Below are positions 42,527-51,283 of a DNA stretch of 64,000 nucleotides, piece after piece. The position numbers and the translations under genes are program-made. How positions within the stretch are numbered: the first letter of the stretch is position 1; each line of letters starts with the position of its first letter. Location of the stretch: NCBI RefSeq assembly GCF_034119845.1, contig NZ_CP139420.1, positions 1,714,001 through 1,778,000 of the forward strand. Reading direction: 5' to 3'. Below the pieces are notes generated by a model. That model was given only the letters and a program-made list of their open reading frames with translations. It searched no databases and had not been told where the DNA came from. This DNA is from Flavobacterium sp. NG2 (GTDB taxonomy: Bacteria; Bacteroidota; Bacteroidia; Flavobacteriales; Flavobacteriaceae).

Positions 42527-42922
42527 TTAATTTTTATTGCTTTTAAAACCTTCTAAACTCCATTGCATAAATCCACCATCAAGTTCGTATATGTCAGTGA
42601 ATCCTAGTTCTTTGAGTTTTTCAGCGGCTTTTTGGCTTCTTCCTCCGCTTTTGCAATATACAAAAACTGGTTTTGTTTTGTCTAATTTTTCTGCCTCACT
42701 TACAAAGCTATTTCCATTCCAATTGATATTGATGGCATCGTTGATGTGTTCGGTTTCAAATTCTTCTGGAGTTCGTACATCTAGTATTTGTGCTTGTGGT
42801 GTTGTCTCAATAGTTTTTGCAAATGTAGGAGCATCAACAATAGCGACGTTTTGTGATTGTTGTTTTTGACAGCTAAAAAGCGTGAAAAATGTGAATAAGA
42901 AGATAAGTGAGCGAAATTTCAT
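42527..42922 (-). CDS. Rhodanese-like lipoprotein
   Basis: The 131-residue product has a lipoprotein signal (MKFRSLIFLFTFFTLFSC, Cys18) and one rhodanese domain (about 28-125): ILDVRTPEEFETEHINDAIN, then the active loop FVYCKSGGRSQKAAEKLKEL with Cys90 and a late GGFMQWSLEGF. It can carry a persulfide on the active Cys and would face the periplasm. A physiological partner cannot be told from the context. It is second in the recF operon, 56 bases from recF. Confidence 0.9.
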   Translation of the reverse strand: MKFRSLIFLFTFFTLFSCQKQQSQNVAIVDAPTFAKTIETTPQAQILDVRTPEEFETEHINDAININWNGNSFVSEAEKLDKTKPVFVYCKSGGRSQKAAEKLKELGFTDIYELDGGFMQWSLEGFKSNKN

Positions 42923-42978
42923 TTTTAGTATGATTTTTGAAAAGAGATAGATACTAAGTTAAGTATTTTTTCTTTTTG

Positions 42979-44064
42979 TTAGGCTTGTAAATGTATTATT
43001 TGGTAGGATTGATGAGTTGATTTTACAATGGTTTCTGTTCGCTCTGGATGTGTGTCTGATATAAAAAGTTGGCCAAAGGCATCACTATTAACCATTTCAA
43101 CAATTTTAGAAACCCGACTTTCATCTAATTTGTCAAAAATATCATCAAAGAGTAAAATAGGTTTTACGCCGCTTTGCTTTTTTAAGAAATCGAATTGCGC
43201 TAGTTTCAATGCAATTAAAAATGATTTTTGCTGTCCTTGAGAGCCAAATTTTTTAATAGGATGATGGTCGATTTCAAAAGATAAGTCGTCTTTATGTGTG
43301 CCGACGCTGGTGTATTGCAGTGCACGGTCTTTGTTGAGGTTTTCCTCTAGTAGGGTTTGTAAATCTTTTTCGAATAAATGACTTTCGTAAACAAGCTGTA
43401 CACTTTCAGCCGAACCAGTTATGGTTTGGTGATGCGTGTTGAAAATGGGAACAAATTCTTCAATAAAAGCTTTTCTTTTCTCGAAAATGTATTGCGCAAA
43501 TGTATCCAGTTGCTCGTTATAGATAGATAAAGTGTCTTTTTCAAAAACATGATTCAGGGCAAAATATTTAAGCAAAGCATTTCTTTGACTCATTGTTTTT
43601 TGATACTGAATCAATTGTTGCAAATATTTTGAGTCAAGTTGTGATATAACACTATCCATGAATTTTCGGCGTGTCTCACTTCCTTCAATAATCAAGTCTC
43701 TGTCGGCTGGTGAAATAATTACTAACGGGATAAAACCAATATGATCTGAAAATTTATCATAAGCTTTGCCGTTGCGTTTAAGGATTTTCTTTTGTCCTTT
43801 TTTCAAACTGCAAACTAATTGCTCATTGCGCTCTTCTTTAATGAATTCGGCATCAATGACAAAAAACTCCTCTCCGTGTTTGATGTTTTGGACAGCAAGG
43901 GGATTAAAATAACTTTTGCCGTAAGCGAGATGATAAATAGCATCTAAGACATTTGTTTTTCCGATACCGTTCTTCCCAACAAAGCAAATAATCTTCCCGT
44001 CAAACTCAAAATTGGCTTCTGAGAAATTTTTGTAATTGAATAAGGATATTTTTTTTAAATACAT
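42979..44064 (-). CDS. recF: DNA replication/repair ATPase RecF
   Basis: Loads RecA at single-strand gaps with RecO and RecR. The 361-residue SMC-like ATPase has Walker [18 protein letters not shown] near residue 30, the ABC signature [18 protein letters not shown] near 275, Walker [18 protein letters not shown] and the D-loop His region [11 protein letters not shown]. Length is normal. It heads a four-gene minus-strand run and is divergent from the TPR gene. It is not next to dnaA or gyrB here, as is common in Bacteroidota. Confidence 0.95.
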   Translation of the reverse strand: MYLKKISLFNYKNFSEANFEFDGKIICFVGKNGIGKTNVLDAIYHLAYGKSYFNPLAVQNIKHGEEFFVIDAEFIKEERNEQLVCSLKKGQKKILKRNGKAYDKFSDHIGFIPLVIISPADRDLIIEGSETRRKFMDSVISQLDSKYLQQLIQYQKTMSQRNALLKYFALNHVFEKDTLSIYNEQLDTFAQYIFEKRKAFIEEFVPIFNTHHQTITGSAESVQLVYESHLFEKDLQTLLEENLNKDRALQYTSVGTHKDDLSFEIDHHPIKKFGSQGQQKSFLIALKLAQFDFLKKQSGVKPILLFDDIFDKLDESRVSKIVEMVNSDAFGQLFISDTHPERTETIVKSTHQSYQIIHLQA

Positions 44065-44251
44065 TATAAAGGCTTACTGATATTGGGATTTATTATCTTG
44101 AGTTGGCTTTTTGAAAGTGTGCGCAAATTATTGAAAATTTTTGAGATAAATTGCTTTTGAGGTTTTATCTACGTTAAATGTTTTGAAGTAACGGAAGGCT
44201 TCTAGTGATTGTAATCTTTTATTTTTTAAAATAAATATAAAAAAGGTAATT

Positions 44252-44285
44252 TTTTGCGTGAGTTTGAATAAAAATTTTATTTTTG
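44252..44285 (+). promoter_or_regulatory. Promoter of the TPR membrane protein gene
   Basis: TTG at 44254-44256, 21-base spacer, TATTTTTG at 44278-44285; ATG 23 bases downstream. Confidence 0.65.
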
Positions 44286-44307
44286 CGGTTCACTAAATTA
44301 AATTTAA

Positions 44308-45081
44308 ATGGCTACTTATAATAAAAGAGGATATAAAACACCAAAAGAAAAAGAAGTAAAAGACGTTGCAGAAGATGTAATGATTGATGAAAAAGACAGT
44401 ACAACTGCTGAAGTGTTTTCTAAACTTGACGAAACTGCTTCAATTACAGAGGACTGGGTTGCTAAGAATCAAAAAATAATTATTGGTTTTGTAGGAGCTG
44501 TTGCTTTGTTTACTGTTGGTTATTTAGTATTCCAAAAGTTTATTTCTGAGCCTAAACAAAATGAAGCTGCTGACGAAATGTTTGTAGCACAACAAAATTT
44601 TGAAAAAGCAACAAATGGTATTGCAAGTGATTCCCTTTATAAATTATCATTGAACGGTTCTGAAGGTAAATTTGGTTTTATCAAGATTGCTGATGAATAT
44701 TCTGGTACTGATGCTGGAAATTTAGCTAATTATTATGCCGGTATCGCTTTCTTGAACACAGGAAAATATACTGAAGCTATTGATTATTTAAGTAAATTCA
44801 AATCTGATGATATGATTTTGAGTGCTTTGGCAAAAGGAGCGATTGGTGATGCTCACTCTCAAAAAAATGAACAAGAAGATGCATTGTCATTTTATGTAAA
44901 AGCAGCAGAGACCAATAAAAATGATTTTACAACACCTCGTTTCTTGTTGAAAGCTGGAAAAACAGCTTTAGCTTTAGGGAAAAAAGAAGATGCTTTGAAA
45001 TTCTTTACAGATATTAAAGATAATTATGATACAACTCCAGAAGCTGCTTCTGTTGATGTATTGATTGGAATGGCACAATAA
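44308..45081 (+). CDS. TPR membrane protein (YfgM-like)
   Basis: The 257-residue protein has a charged N-terminal cytoplasmic region, one membrane helix (IIIGFVGAVALFTVGYLVF, about 55-73) and a TPR-rich C-terminal part (for example GNLANYYAGIAFLNTGKYTE, DALSFYVKAAETNKND and KAGKTALALGKKEDALKFFT). The layout is that of YfgM/DUF2659-like ancillary proteins of the Sec translocon. In Flavobacteria it commonly precedes ribH, as here, with 114 bases between them and a hairpin in the gap. Confidence 0.82.
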   Translation: MATYNKRGYKTPKEKEVKDVAEDVMIDEKDSTTAEVFSKLDETASITEDWVAKNQKIIIGFVGAVALFTVGYLVFQKFISEPKQNEAADEMFVAQQNFEKATNGIASDSLYKLSLNGSEGKFGFIKIADEYSGTDAGNLANYYAGIAFLNTGKYTEAIDYLSKFKSDDMILSALAKGAIGDAHSQKNEQEDALSFYVKAAETNKNDFTTPRFLLKAGKTALALGKKEDALKFFTDIKDNYDTTPEAASVDVLIGMAQ

Positions 45082-45110
45082 AAGAATAAAATTTACTAGT
45101 ACTAATAAAT

Positions 45111-45150
45111 AAGTGCAATTAAGATTTAATTTTTCTTAGTTGCACTTATT
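45111..45150 (+). terminator. Hairpin between the TPR gene and ribH
   Basis: AAGTGCAATTAAG (45111-45123) pairs with CTTAGTTGCACTT (about 45134-45146); moderate T-content after. It may end or attenuate transcription into ribH. Confidence 0.65.
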
Positions 45151-45195
45151 TTATTAATTTTAATACTCAATTTTTAAACTGTAAACAGATACAAG

Positions 45196-45768
45196 ATGGC
45201 AACAGAAAATAAAAATTTATCGGTTTATGATAAAAGTACACTTCCTAATGCGAAAGATTTTCGTTTTGGGGTAGTCGTTTCAGAGTGGAATGAAGAAATT
45301 ACTGAAGGACTTTATAAAGGAGCTTTGGAGGCTTTTTTGGATAATGAAGTTCCTGCATCTCAGATAATTCGTTGGAATGTTCCTGGAAGTTTTGAATTGA
45401 TTTACGGATGCAAAAAGATGCTTCAAACTCAAAATGTAGATGCGGTAATTGCAATAGGGTGTGTTATTCAAGGGCAAACCAAGCATTTTGATTTTGTTTG
45501 CGAAGGAGTTACTCAAGGGATTAAAGACTTAAATGTGCAAACAGATATTCCTGTTATCTTTTGTGTTTTAACAGATAATACGATGCAGCAGTCTATTGAT
45601 AGAAGTGGAGGGATTCACGGAAACAAAGGAACTGAAGCAGCTATTGCAGCAATCAAGATGGCGTATATCCGTCAACAAGCTTCATTGGCACACGATTACA
45701 AAAAACAACCTTTATTAGCTTCTGGTGCTTTGCAAATTGAAGGTTCCCCTTTGAAGCTAGAAGAATAA
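45196..45768 (+). CDS. ribH: 6,7-dimethyl-8-ribityllumazine synthase
   Basis: Penultimate riboflavin enzyme; condenses the pyrimidine intermediate with dihydroxybutanone phosphate. The 190-residue product has FRFGVVVSEWNEEITEGLYK, WNVPGSFELIYGCKKML with the PGSFE substrate loop, AIGCVIQGQTKHFDFVCEGV with catalytic His in KHFDF, and CVLTDNTMQQSIDRSGG. It is slightly longer than the usual ~155-165 owing to an N-terminal and C-terminal extension (KKQPLLASGALQIEGSPLKL). Followed by a strong terminator. Confidence 0.94.
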   Translation: MATENKNLSVYDKSTLPNAKDFRFGVVVSEWNEEITEGLYKGALEAFLDNEVPASQIIRWNVPGSFELIYGCKKMLQTQNVDAVIAIGCVIQGQTKHFDFVCEGVTQGIKDLNVQTDIPVIFCVLTDNTMQQSIDRSGGIHGNKGTEAAIAAIKMAYIRQQASLAHDYKKQPLLASGALQIEGSPLKLEE

Positions 45769-45790
45769 ATAATTGAATTAATTCATTTGT

Positions 45791-45826
45791 AAACCTATAC
45801 TGTTCAAAAAAACAGTGTAGGTTTTT
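45791..45826 (+). terminator. Terminator of ribH
   Basis: Stem AAACCTATACTGTT (45791-45804) with AACAGTGTAGGTTT (45811-45824), one G-T pair, then T's. Confidence 0.9.
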
Positions 45827-45874
45827 TTGTTTTATTTATGATTGTGGAAACGCCAAAAGCCGCTAGAAATTTAT

Positions 45875-45882
45875 TAAATTTG
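45875..45882 (+). promoter_or_regulatory. -7 box of the mutL operon
   Basis: TAAATTTG, 53 bases before the mutL ATG. Confidence 0.55.
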
Positions 45883-45935
45883 CGGGGCTTAGTTATGCCC
45901 TGAAACTAATTACTGAAAACCGAATACTGAAAAAA

Positions 45936-47816
45936 ATGTCGAGTATTATTCAATTACTTCCTGATCATGTTGCCAACCAAATTGCCGCTGGAGAAGTCGT
46001 TCAACGGCCAGCTTCAGTAGTCAAAGAGTTGCTTGAAAATGCTGTTGATGCCAAAGCTACTGATATTAAATTAATTATTAAAGATGCAGGAAAAGCATTG
46101 GTTCAAGTTATTGATAATGGTTTAGGAATGTCTGTGACAGATGCGCGATTGTGTTTTGAGCGTCATGCCACCTCCAAGATTCGTCAAGCGGAGGATTTAT
46201 TTTCTTTAGGAACCAAAGGATTTCGTGGAGAGGCCTTGGCGTCTATTGCTGCAATTGCGCATGTAGAGATGAAAACCAAGCAAGATCAAGAAGAGCTAGG
46301 GACACAAATTGTTATCGAAGGGAGTAAGTTTGTTTCTCAGGAGGCAGCGGTGTTGCCTAAAGGGACATCGTTTGCGGTTAAGAATTTGTTTTTTAATATT
46401 CCGGCGCGTCGTAATTTCTTGAAATCGGATACGGTGGAATACCGTCATATTATTGATGAATTTCAGAGAGTAGCATTAGCGCATTCGAATATTCATTTTA
46501 CTTTTTACCATAATGGAAGTGAAATGTTTAATTTGCCTGCTTCGACTTTAAGACAGCGAATTGTCAATATATTTTCGGGTAAAACCAATGAGAAATTGGT
46601 TCCTGTTCAAGAAGAAACCGAAATTGTAACGATTCAAGGTTTTGTCAGCAAACCTGAATTTGCTAAAAAGAGCAGGGGAGAGCAATTCTTTTTTGTGAAT
46701 GACCGATTTATAAAAAGTGGTTATTTGCATCATGCTATTATGGCGGCTTATGATGGTATCTTGAAAGACGGGGCACAACCGAGTTATTTTTTATATTTGG
46801 ATGTGCCGCCAAATACGATTGATATTAACATTCATCCTACTAAAACAGAAATTAAATTTGATGATGAGCATGCTTTGTATGCTATTTTAAGAGCGTCAAT
46901 CAAACATAGTTTAGGGCAATTCAATATTGCGCCTGTTTTAGATTTTGATAGAGATGCAAATTTAGATACACCTTATAATTTTAAAGATTTAGAAGGGAAA
47001 ACACCAACAATACAAGTTGATAGAAGTTTTAATCCGTTTTCGGATGATAAAGTTAATAAGCATTATTCGGGTGGTGGAAGTTCTAGTTCTAGTTTTAATT
47101 CAGCTTATAGAAAACCTGAGCCAGTGGCACATTGGGAAAGTTTGTATGTAGGGTTAGAACAGGATACTGAAATGGAAGAAGAAAGTGCTATTAGTTTTGA
47201 AACTGAAGAAGTAACGGGTTCTTTGTTCAATGATGAAGAAGTAGAGCAGACGGTTCAAAACACCTATCAAATTCATAAAAAATACATTGTATCACCTATC
47301 AAATCTGGAATGGTGATTGTAGATCAACAACGAGCACACCAACGTGTTTTGTATGAGCAGTTTCTAACAAATATGACGGTGCATCAAGCATCAAGTCAGC
47401 AGTTGTTGTTTCCGTTAGAATTGTATTTTTCATCAACTGAGATGGAGTTGATTGATGAACTGAAAATGTCTTTGGTTAATACTGGTTTTATTTTTGATGA
47501 AACGCATAAAGAACAAGTCGTAATTTCTGGAATTCCTGTTAATGTAGTCGAAAGCGAAGTTTCGATGCTTTTAGAACAATTAATAGGTGATTTACAAGAC
47601 GGTATACCTGAAAATAGTTTTAGTCAAAACGATTCTATAGCCAAGTCGATGGCCAAGAGTTTGGCAGTAAAAACAGGAACAATATTAACAATAAAAGAAC
47701 AAGAGAATTTAGTCAACGGACTTTTTGCTTGCAAAGAGCCAAATGTTTCTCCTTTTCAAAAACCAACTTTCATCACCATGCGTGTGGAGGATATAGATAA
47801 AAAATTTGCAATATGA
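45936..47816 (+). CDS. mutL: DNA mismatch repair protein MutL, endonuclease motif degraded
   Basis: The 626-residue product has a normal N-terminal GHKL ATPase: VANQIAAGEVVQRPASVVKE, VIDNGLGM, FERHATSKI, TKGFRGEALASI and PKGTSFAVKNLFFNIPARR. A Ser-rich linker (about 375-395) leads to the C-terminal dimerisation domain. There the metal-binding DQHA(X)2E(X)4E motif of nicking MutL proteins is DQQRAHQRVLYE (from Asp463), with His, Ala and the first Glu replaced. The late Cys/His zinc motif is replaced by VSPFQKPTF. It keeps the matchmaker part; nicking activity looks doubtful (inference). Stop overlaps the next gene by four bases. Confidence 0.93.
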   Translation: MSSIIQLLPDHVANQIAAGEVVQRPASVVKELLENAVDAKATDIKLIIKDAGKALVQVIDNGLGMSVTDARLCFERHATSKIRQAEDLFSLGTKGFRGEALASIAAIAHVEMKTKQDQEELGTQIVIEGSKFVSQEAAVLPKGTSFAVKNLFFNIPARRNFLKSDTVEYRHIIDEFQRVALAHSNIHFTFYHNGSEMFNLPASTLRQRIVNIFSGKTNEKLVPVQEETEIVTIQGFVSKPEFAKKSRGEQFFFVNDRFIKSGYLHHAIMAAYDGILKDGAQPSYFLYLDVPPNTIDINIHPTKTEIKFDDEHALYAILRASIKHSLGQFNIAPVLDFDRDANLDTPYNFKDLEGKTPTIQVDRSFNPFSDDKVNKHYSGGGSSSSSFNSAYRKPEPVAHWESLYVGLEQDTEMEEESAISFETEEVTGSLFNDEEVEQTVQNTYQIHKKYIVSPIKSGMVIVDQQRAHQRVLYEQFLTNMTVHQASSQQLLFPLELYFSSTEMELIDELKMSLVNTGFIFDETHKEQVVISGIPVNVVESEVSMLLEQLIGDLQDGIPENSFSQNDSIAKSMAKSLAVKTGTILTIKEQENLVNGLFACKEPNVSPFQKPTFITMRVEDIDKKFAI

Positions 47817-48565
47817 TGAATGTTACCCCAACAGTTAAGCAATTATTGATAATCAATATTTTGTTTTTTATTGGAACTCAAATAGTAGGTGAGCCGGCCT
47901 ATCAATTCTTGGCTATGTTTTTTCCTGAAAATCAAAATTTTCAAGGTTGGCAAGTCATCTCCCATATGTTTATGCACGGCGGTTTGATGCATATTTTCTT
48001 TAATATGTTTGCTTTGTATTCCTTTGGTTCAGCTTTAGAACATTTTTGGGGCGGAAAGAAATTTTTATTTTTTTATATCTCATGTGGGATAGGTGCTGCT
48101 TTATTGCATACTGGAATTAATTATTATTATTTTAATGAAGCCTTAGATATTATAACGGCTAATGGTTTTACTAAATCAGAAGTATTAAACCTTTTAAATC
48201 AAGGGAAAATCAATACACTTTGGCAAGAGGTGTTAACGGTTTCTCAATTTCAGAATTTCACTAGTGCCTTTGGAGGTGTGGTTGTAGGGGCATCAGGAGC
48301 TATTTATGGTGTTGTAGTCGCTTTTGCCTATATGTTTCCAAATGCAGAATTATCTCTGTTATTTTTGCCAGTACCGATAAAAGCTAAATATTTTGTGCCG
48401 GGAATTTTAGCGATTGATTTATTTTTAGGATTAAAAGGTCAGTCTATTTTTGGTGCAGGAAGCACTGGGATTGCGCATTTTGCTCATTTAGGTGGTGCTA
48501 TTACTGGATTTTTGATGATGTGGTTTTGGAAGAAAAATCAATTTAATGATAATCGTTGGAACTAG
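47813..48565 (+). CDS. Rhomboid intramembrane serine protease (first of two)
   Basis: The 250-residue, six- to seven-helix membrane protein has HMFMHGGLMHIFFNMFALYS with the HxxxN-type loop, the nucleophile Ser in VVVGASGAIYGVVVAFAYMF and the partner His in HFAHLGGAITGFLM. All catalytic elements are present. A long insertion (about 107-150, between helices) is predicted to face outside. Substrate unknown. It starts inside the last codons of mutL (4-base overlap), so the two are translationally coupled, and a second rhomboid follows after 24 bases. Confidence 0.92.
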   Translation: MMNVTPTVKQLLIINILFFIGTQIVGEPAYQFLAMFFPENQNFQGWQVISHMFMHGGLMHIFFNMFALYSFGSALEHFWGGKKFLFFYISCGIGAALLHTGINYYYFNEALDIITANGFTKSEVLNLLNQGKINTLWQEVLTVSQFQNFTSAFGGVVVGASGAIYGVVVAFAYMFPNAELSLLFLPVPIKAKYFVPGILAIDLFLGLKGQSIFGAGSTGIAHFAHLGGAITGFLMMWFWKKNQFNDNRWN

Positions 48566-48589
48566 TTTTTAGAAATTAATTCAAAAAGC

Positions 48590-49453
48590 ATGAATATATT
48601 AGATGATTTAAAATTGCAATATAAATTAGGTGGAGTTACCAATAGGTTAATCTACTGGAACGTGGGTTGTTTTTTAATTTCACTTGTTTTTTTCTATCAA
48701 TTTCAAGCGGGGCAATTTAATTATCCGTTTTGGCTAGCGCTTAATACGGATGCCTCCCAATTTTTGATTGCGCCATGGACTTTTTTATCATATGCTTTTT
48801 TTCATGATGGGTTTATGCACTTGCTGTTTAATATGATTGTTTTAAATTTTTCTAGTCATTTATTCTTGACCTATTTTACCCAAAAACAGCTTTTGGGGTT
48901 GTATTTTTTGGGGGCTATTTTTGCGGGTGTTGTTTTTGTATTCACTTATTATTTAATGAATATTAGTACTGGAATAGTAGGTGCTTCTGCGGCAATTATG
49001 GCTGTTTTAATGGCCGTCACAACTTATCAGCCCTTGATGAATGTACGTTTGTTATTGATAGGAAATGTCAAGCTATGGCACATCACTGCGGTGATTTTGA
49101 TTTTGGACTTGATGCAGTTTCGTTTAAGTAATACTGGTGGCCATATTTCGCATTTATCAGGAGCATTTTTTGGTTTCGTTTTTATTAAGTTGCTACAAAA
49201 CGGTGTTGACTTAAGTAAACTGGTTTCGGCTTTTATCGATTTTTTTGTAAATCTGTTCAATAAATCGAATAAAACTCCGTTTAAAAAGGTGCATAAGAAT
49301 TACTCTAAGCCAGCAGAAAAAAGGGCCTCTAGAATAGTAACGAAAGACAAGTCGCAACAACAGATTGATGAGATTTTAGATAAAATTAGTCAGTCGGGTT
49401 ATGATAGTTTAACTAAAGAGGAAAAAGAGTTTTTATTCAAGGTTGGAAAATGA
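48590..49453 (+). CDS. Rhomboid intramembrane serine protease (second of two)
   Basis: The 287-residue product has the rhomboid core: FFHDGFMHLLFNMIVLNFSS, GIVGASAAIMAVLMAVTTYQ with the nucleophile Ser in GASAA (the usual GxSG has become GxSA) and the His of GGHISHLSGAFFGF. A ~90-residue cytoplasmic, basic tail with HKNYSKPAEKRASRIV follows the last helix and ends in a short DUF6576-like helical motif (DEILDKISQSGYDSLTKEEK). Tandem with the first rhomboid; both run in the mutL operon. Confidence 0.9.
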   Translation: MNILDDLKLQYKLGGVTNRLIYWNVGCFLISLVFFYQFQAGQFNYPFWLALNTDASQFLIAPWTFLSYAFFHDGFMHLLFNMIVLNFSSHLFLTYFTQKQLLGLYFLGAIFAGVVFVFTYYLMNISTGIVGASAAIMAVLMAVTTYQPLMNVRLLLIGNVKLWHITAVILILDLMQFRLSNTGGHISHLSGAFFGFVFIKLLQNGVDLSKLVSAFIDFFVNLFNKSNKTPFKKVHKNYSKPAEKRASRIVTKDKSQQQIDEILDKISQSGYDSLTKEEKEFLFKVGK

Positions 49454-49522
49454 TTTTGTTTAGCTTTTTGGAGTTAGGTCAATCACCTTTAACTACGAAA
49501 TTTAAACTTTAAATATAAAAAA

Positions 49523-50569
49523 ATGAAAAAACTTTCGTGGTTTAATAGGGGAATGTTTTTTTTAAATATCGTATTGACAGTTGTCACCTTTATCGCTTAC
49601 ATTTTGCCTTTTTTGGCGCCTAAAATGTTTCCGATATTGTCTGTATTGACGCTTTTTATGCCTGTATTTTTTATTTTAAATGGCTTGTTTTTCTTGTATT
49701 GGGCCATACAGTTTAAAAAGCGAATGGTGCTTTCGGGTTTGGTACTGTTAATGGGAATTACATTTATCAATAAGTTTTACAAATTTTCAACTAAAGAGTA
49801 TCCGGATGACGAAAAGGATTTTGTTGTGATGAGTTATAATGTACGCTTGTTGAATCTTTTTAAATGGTTGGATAAAACTTATGTGCCACAAGATATATTG
49901 GCTTTCATTAATGATAAAAACCCAAATATTCTATGTATTCAAGAGTATTCGCATTCAGCACATATTGATTTAAAAGTGTATCCTCATAAATATATTGTTA
50001 TGACGGGTAATAAAATTAAAACTGGTCAGGCGATTTTTTCTAAATTTCCAATTATCGATCAGGGGAATATTGTGTTTCCTAACTCTAATAATAATGTGAT
50101 ATTTGCTGATATAAAAAAAGGGAAGGATATTATTCGTGTCTATAATATGCATTTGCAATCCATTAAAATTTCGCCAGATGTAAATGAGATTTCTGAAAAT
50201 ATAGATGCAATGAATCAAGGGAAATCTCAAATGATGCTTTTTAGAATTAGTAAAGCCTTTAAACAACAACAAGAGCAAGCTGAAATTTTAAAGGAGCACA
50301 AAAGAGAGTGTAAATACCCTATGATTATTTGTGGGGATATGAATAACAGTGCTTTTTCTTATGTGTATCGAAATATCAAAGGCAATTTAAAAGATAGCTT
50401 TGAAGAAGCTGGATTAGGTTTTGGACAAACCTATAAATTCCGTTATTATCCAGCTCGAATTGACTACATCTTTGTTGATAATAGTATGGTGGTAAAGAAA
50501 TTTGAGAGTTTCTCAGACTTTGAAAACTCAGATCATTATCCTATTATGGCAAAATTATCTTTGGATTAG
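49523..50569 (+). CDS. Endonuclease/exonuclease/phosphatase (EEP) family protein with membrane anchor
   Basis: The 348-residue product has three N-terminal membrane helices (about 10-32, 36-60, 68-84) and an EEP domain from about residue 98: VMSYNVRLLNLF, ILCIQEYSH with the catalytic Glu, GQAIFSKFPIIDQ, YNMHLQSIKISPD, IICGDMNNSAFSY with the Asp-Asn pair, RIDYIFVDN and NSDHYPIMAKL with the Asp-His dyad. Members cleave nucleic acid or phospholipid/inositol phosphate; the fold here is membrane-tethered. Last gene of the mutL operon; it converges on wbqC with 7 bases between. Confidence 0.88.
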   Translation: MKKLSWFNRGMFFLNIVLTVVTFIAYILPFLAPKMFPILSVLTLFMPVFFILNGLFFLYWAIQFKKRMVLSGLVLLMGITFINKFYKFSTKEYPDDEKDFVVMSYNVRLLNLFKWLDKTYVPQDILAFINDKNPNILCIQEYSHSAHIDLKVYPHKYIVMTGNKIKTGQAIFSKFPIIDQGNIVFPNSNNNVIFADIKKGKDIIRVYNMHLQSIKISPDVNEISENIDAMNQGKSQMMLFRISKAFKQQQEQAEILKEHKRECKYPMIICGDMNNSAFSYVYRNIKGNLKDSFEEAGLGFGQTYKFRYYPARIDYIFVDNSMVVKKFESFSDFENSDHYPIMAKLSLD

Positions 50570-50576
50570 TCTCCGA

Positions 50577-51203
50577 CTACGGTATTATTAGTGTTTGATT
50601 CTTTAAGTAATCAATCGTAAATTTTCCTTCATTAAATAATAAGTCCAAAATACTTAGGTTATTGATAAATCCAAATTTGTCATCAAATACCTGAGGGTAA
50701 GGCTCGAATATGGAAGTGTCTTTTTTTCCATTTGCCAAAAAGCGATAATCTTTTGTAGTGTTTAAATCGACTTCATGGAAATATTCAGTCGTTATGGTGT
50801 AGTCTAATTTTAATCGAAGGCATTTGGTTAAAATGTCAAAAGTTTCGAAGTTTAAATCCATCAAAAATTTGTGTTTTTTTTCAAATATAGGTTGGATATC
50901 ATCTTCGAAATATTCAAAAAAAGGAGAGCTTCGATAAGCCGCTTCCAGTGATTTGAAGTGTTGTTTTTGCCAATCAAATTCGGGTTCGATTTGAATGTCT
51001 TTGGTTTTTTGTCTTTTTTGTTTCGAATGCTTAATCGGAATGTTTAATAGCTGAATTCCGTTTGGACTATAGATATACGTACGATTTCTATTGGTTTGTT
51101 TTTGAAAGTTATCTTCTACTTCAAATACAATTTTTTCCGCCTGAATCATCGCAGCAAATTGGCTAATCGAAGGGAAGTAAGTAGGGTGAAGTAGGGTGTT
51201 CAT
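50577..51203 (-). CDS. WbqC-family protein
   Basis: The 208-residue product begins MNTLLHPTYFPSISQFAAMI and has QKQTNRNRTYIYSPNGIQLL, LNIPIKHSKQKRQKTKDI and FEPYPQVFDDKFGFINNLSI, the WbqC-like order. The family is often linked to surface polysaccharide or glycolipid synthesis, but its exact role is not settled. It is last in the parA-to-lepB minus-strand run. Its first 100 bases are duplicated upstream (53101-53207). Confidence 0.88.
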   Translation of the reverse strand: MNTLLHPTYFPSISQFAAMIQAEKIVFEVEDNFQKQTNRNRTYIYSPNGIQLLNIPIKHSKQKRQKTKDIQIEPEFDWQKQHFKSLEAAYRSSPFFEYFEDDIQPIFEKKHKFLMDLNFETFDILTKCLRLKLDYTITTEYFHEVDLNTTKDYRFLANGKKDTSIFEPYPQVFDDKFGFINNLSILDLLFNEGKFTIDYLKNQTLIIP

Positions 51204-51209
51204 TTTGTT

Positions 51210-51275
51210 TTAAGTTTCAATTTTTAATTTTCAAGTTTCAGGTGTCACGTTTTGCAAACCTGAAACTTTAAACAT
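51210..51275. repeat. GTTTCAAG-type heptamer hairpin between lepB1 and wbqC
   Basis: TTCAAGTTTCAGG (near 51229-51241) faces CCTGAAACTT (51259-51268). The corresponding segment of the duplicated unit is at 53213-53272. Confidence 0.6.
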
Positions 51276-51283
51276 TTTTTATA

